A stretch of 64,000 nucleotides of DNA, taken from assembly GCA_000314955.1 (NCBI GenBank), contig BAEM01000053.1, forward strand, positions 1 through 64,000. Direction: 5' to 3'. Position 1 is the first letter of the stretch. Each line of letters begins with the position of its first letter. Positions 62,889 through 64,000 of this stretch are shown in pieces. Both the position numbers and the translations under genes were made by a program. The notes below the pieces were generated by a model that was not told the origin of the DNA, searched no databases, and was given only the letters and a program-made list of their open reading frames with translations. Source of the stretch: Paraglaciecola chathamensis S18K6 (GTDB lineage: Bacteria > Pseudomonadota > Gammaproteobacteria > Enterobacterales > Alteromonadaceae).

Positions 62889-63896
62889 TTATAACGCGTC
62901 AACGATCTCTTTTATCAATTTTGGGCCTTGGTAGATCAGCGCAGAATAAACTTGAATCAGAGGTGATCCTGCTTCGATCCGCGCTTTAGCCGCTTCAGGG
63001 GAATCAATCCCGCCGACCCCTATCACTGGCACGTTACCTGCGAGTTGTTGACACAATTCGCTTACGATCCGTTGGCTTTTCTGTGTTAACACTGAACCGC
63101 TCAAGCCGCCTGCCTCATCAGCATACTGTTGACCTTTTACACTGTCGCGATCGAGGGTAGTGTTAGTCGCGATCACCCCATCGATCCCAATGCTTAAAAA
63201 TGAATCAACCATTGAACTCAGTTCTGCATCTTCCAGATCGGGTGCGATCTTAATTAATATCGGTACATGCTTGTTATGCTCTCGTTCAAGCTTACCCTGC
63301 TCTTCCTTCAAACCTGCTAACAACTGAGATAACGCTTCGCCGTATTGTAGGTTTCTTAAGCCTGGCGTATTAGGAGATGAAATGTTCACGGTAACGTAAC
63401 TTGCGTGTGCATAGACCTTACGCAAACAAATTAAGTAATCGTTAAGTGCGTCTTCTTCTGGTGTCGTTTTGTTCTTACCAATATTAATACCCAGCACGCC
63501 TGTGTATTTTGCTTTTTTAACTTGCTCAACAAGATAATCAACGCCTTTGTTATTAAATCCCATTCGGTTGATGATCGCCTTCCCTGCTGGCAAGCGAAAC
63601 ATGCGGGGTTTATCATTACCCGCTTGCGGTTTAGGCGTGACGGTACCTACTTCAATAAAGCCAAAGCCCATGGCAGCAAACGCGTCGATACACTCTGCGT
63701 TTTTGTCTAAACCTGCTGCTAATCCCACGGGGTTTTTAAACGTTATGCCAAGAAACTCCACTGGCTTGTCTTCAATATGTTGTTTGTACGCCATATTCAA
63801 TACGTTGTGTTGGGTGCGCTTAAGCCAGTTGATCGTAAAGTCATGGCTCCATTCGGCATCTTGGGTGAATAAAAATTTTTGTAAAACGGCATACAT
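62889..63896 (-). CDS. pyrD: Dihydroorotate dehydrogenase (quinone), class 2
   Basis: The 335-residue flavoenzyme oxidises dihydroorotate to orotate in pyrimidine synthesis and passes electrons to quinone. The N-terminal amphipathic extension (first 45 residues) is the membrane-associating part of class 2 enzymes. FMN and substrate segments are [20 protein letters not shown], the catalytic Ser region [14 protein letters not shown], and IGVGGIDS. The length matches E. coli PyrD (336). Confidence 0.96.
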   Translation of the reverse strand: MYAVLQKFLFTQDAEWSHDFTINWLKRTQHNVLNMAYKQHIEDKPVEFLGITFKNPVGLAAGLDKNAECIDAFAAMGFGFIEVGTVTPKPQAGNDKPRMFRLPAGKAIINRMGFNNKGVDYLVEQVKKAKYTGVLGINIGKNKTTPEEDALNDYLICLRKVYAHASYVTVNISSPNTPGLRNLQYGEALSQLLAGLKEEQGKLEREHNKHVPILIKIAPDLEDAELSSMVDSFLSIGIDGVIATNTTLDRDSVKGQQYADEAGGLSGSVLTQKSQRIVSELCQQLAGNVPVIGVGGIDSPEAAKARIEAGSPLIQVYSALIYQGPKLIKEIVDAL

Positions 63897-63916
63897 GGCG
63901 TGTGGCTTCCTCAGAC

Positions 63917-63944
63917 AAAAAAAAGCCCCGGTTAGTACCAGGGC
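63917..63944 (-). terminator. Terminator of a gene beyond the right edge
   Basis: On the minus strand GCCCTGG-TACTAA-CCGGGGC (one G-U pair) is followed by eight T. It would end a minus-strand gene to the right of the window, just before the pyrD promoter. Confidence 0.75.
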
Positions 63945-64000
63945 ATTAAGACCTTACGTTTAATATTAAGCGTTAGCGTTAATGCTAAGCAACATTAATT

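Noticed and set aside
1-64000. CRISPR array, tRNA or rRNA genes
   Set aside because: No regularly spaced direct repeats, cloverleaf-like sequences or rRNA-like stretches were noticed. The only tandem repeat is the 16-base one near 9164.

Overview
The window comes from the chromosome of a marine gammaproteobacterium, most likely a member of the Alteromonadaceae (Glaciecola/Paraglaciecola/Alteromonas type). I infer this from the moderate-to-low GC content, from gene orders shared with Enterobacterales, Vibrio and Shewanella (pyrD-zapC-rlmKL-uup-rmf-fabA; alaA-yfbR; cco cluster-uspE-ttcA), and from families typical of this group (DUF2987, DUF3466, DUF2189). I see no rRNA, tRNA, CRISPR array, prophage or transposase gene.

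Layout. 1-161 is the edge of a short mobile repeat. 186-9121 is the cbb3 oxidase region: a divergent hypothetical gene with a perfect FNR-type site, then ccoNOQP, a terminator, ccoH-ccoI-ccoS, a TauE/SafE-like membrane protein and uspE. No fnr gene is present where one might be expected. 9201-13364 holds an ABC transporter pair with a His-rich loop, ttcA and an RssA-like patatin. An EamA exporter follows (13385-14155); its 5' end appears to be cut off by a second, inverted copy of the mobile repeat (14284-14570). 14750-18498 carries two minus-strand operons (membrane protein-bax-DUF2987; cobB-lysE).

18763-27525 is the most coherent metabolic locus: an RpiR-type regulator, a class II fumarase, and a plus-strand operon of amidase, gamma-glutamyltransferase-like Ntn hydrolase, TauE/SafE exporter, ureidoglycine-glyoxylate aminotransferase and allantoate amidohydrolase. 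Together these resemble the lower (allantoate to oxalurate/oxamate) part of purine-ring catabolism, with a candidate palindromic operator between the -35 and -10 of the operon promoter. 27578-36386 holds housekeeping and accessory genes (cupin, flavin reductase, glutaminase, GNAT, ModF-like ABC protein with a MarR regulator, rhamnosyltransferase-like protein, a second aminotransferase, gamma carbonic anhydrase, TesB) and a candidate small RNA at about 34930-34990.

36427-39172 is rlmJ followed by an eukaryotic-like protein kinase with an unrecognised C-terminal half. 39328-43141 is a branched-chain 2-oxo acid dehydrogenase operon (E1 alpha, E1 beta, E2). Then come DUF2189, alaA-yfbR and a large SDR-SPW-VKOR-like fusion protein. 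The right end carries a ThuA-like protein, dgt, msrPQ, a sulA-like gene under a LexA box, a YchJ-family protein, fabA under a FabR-type operator, rmf, DUF3466, uup, a glutaredoxin-like protein, rlmKL, zapC and pyrD.

All family assignments were made by reading the translations and motifs by eye. No database search, folding program or profile model was run.
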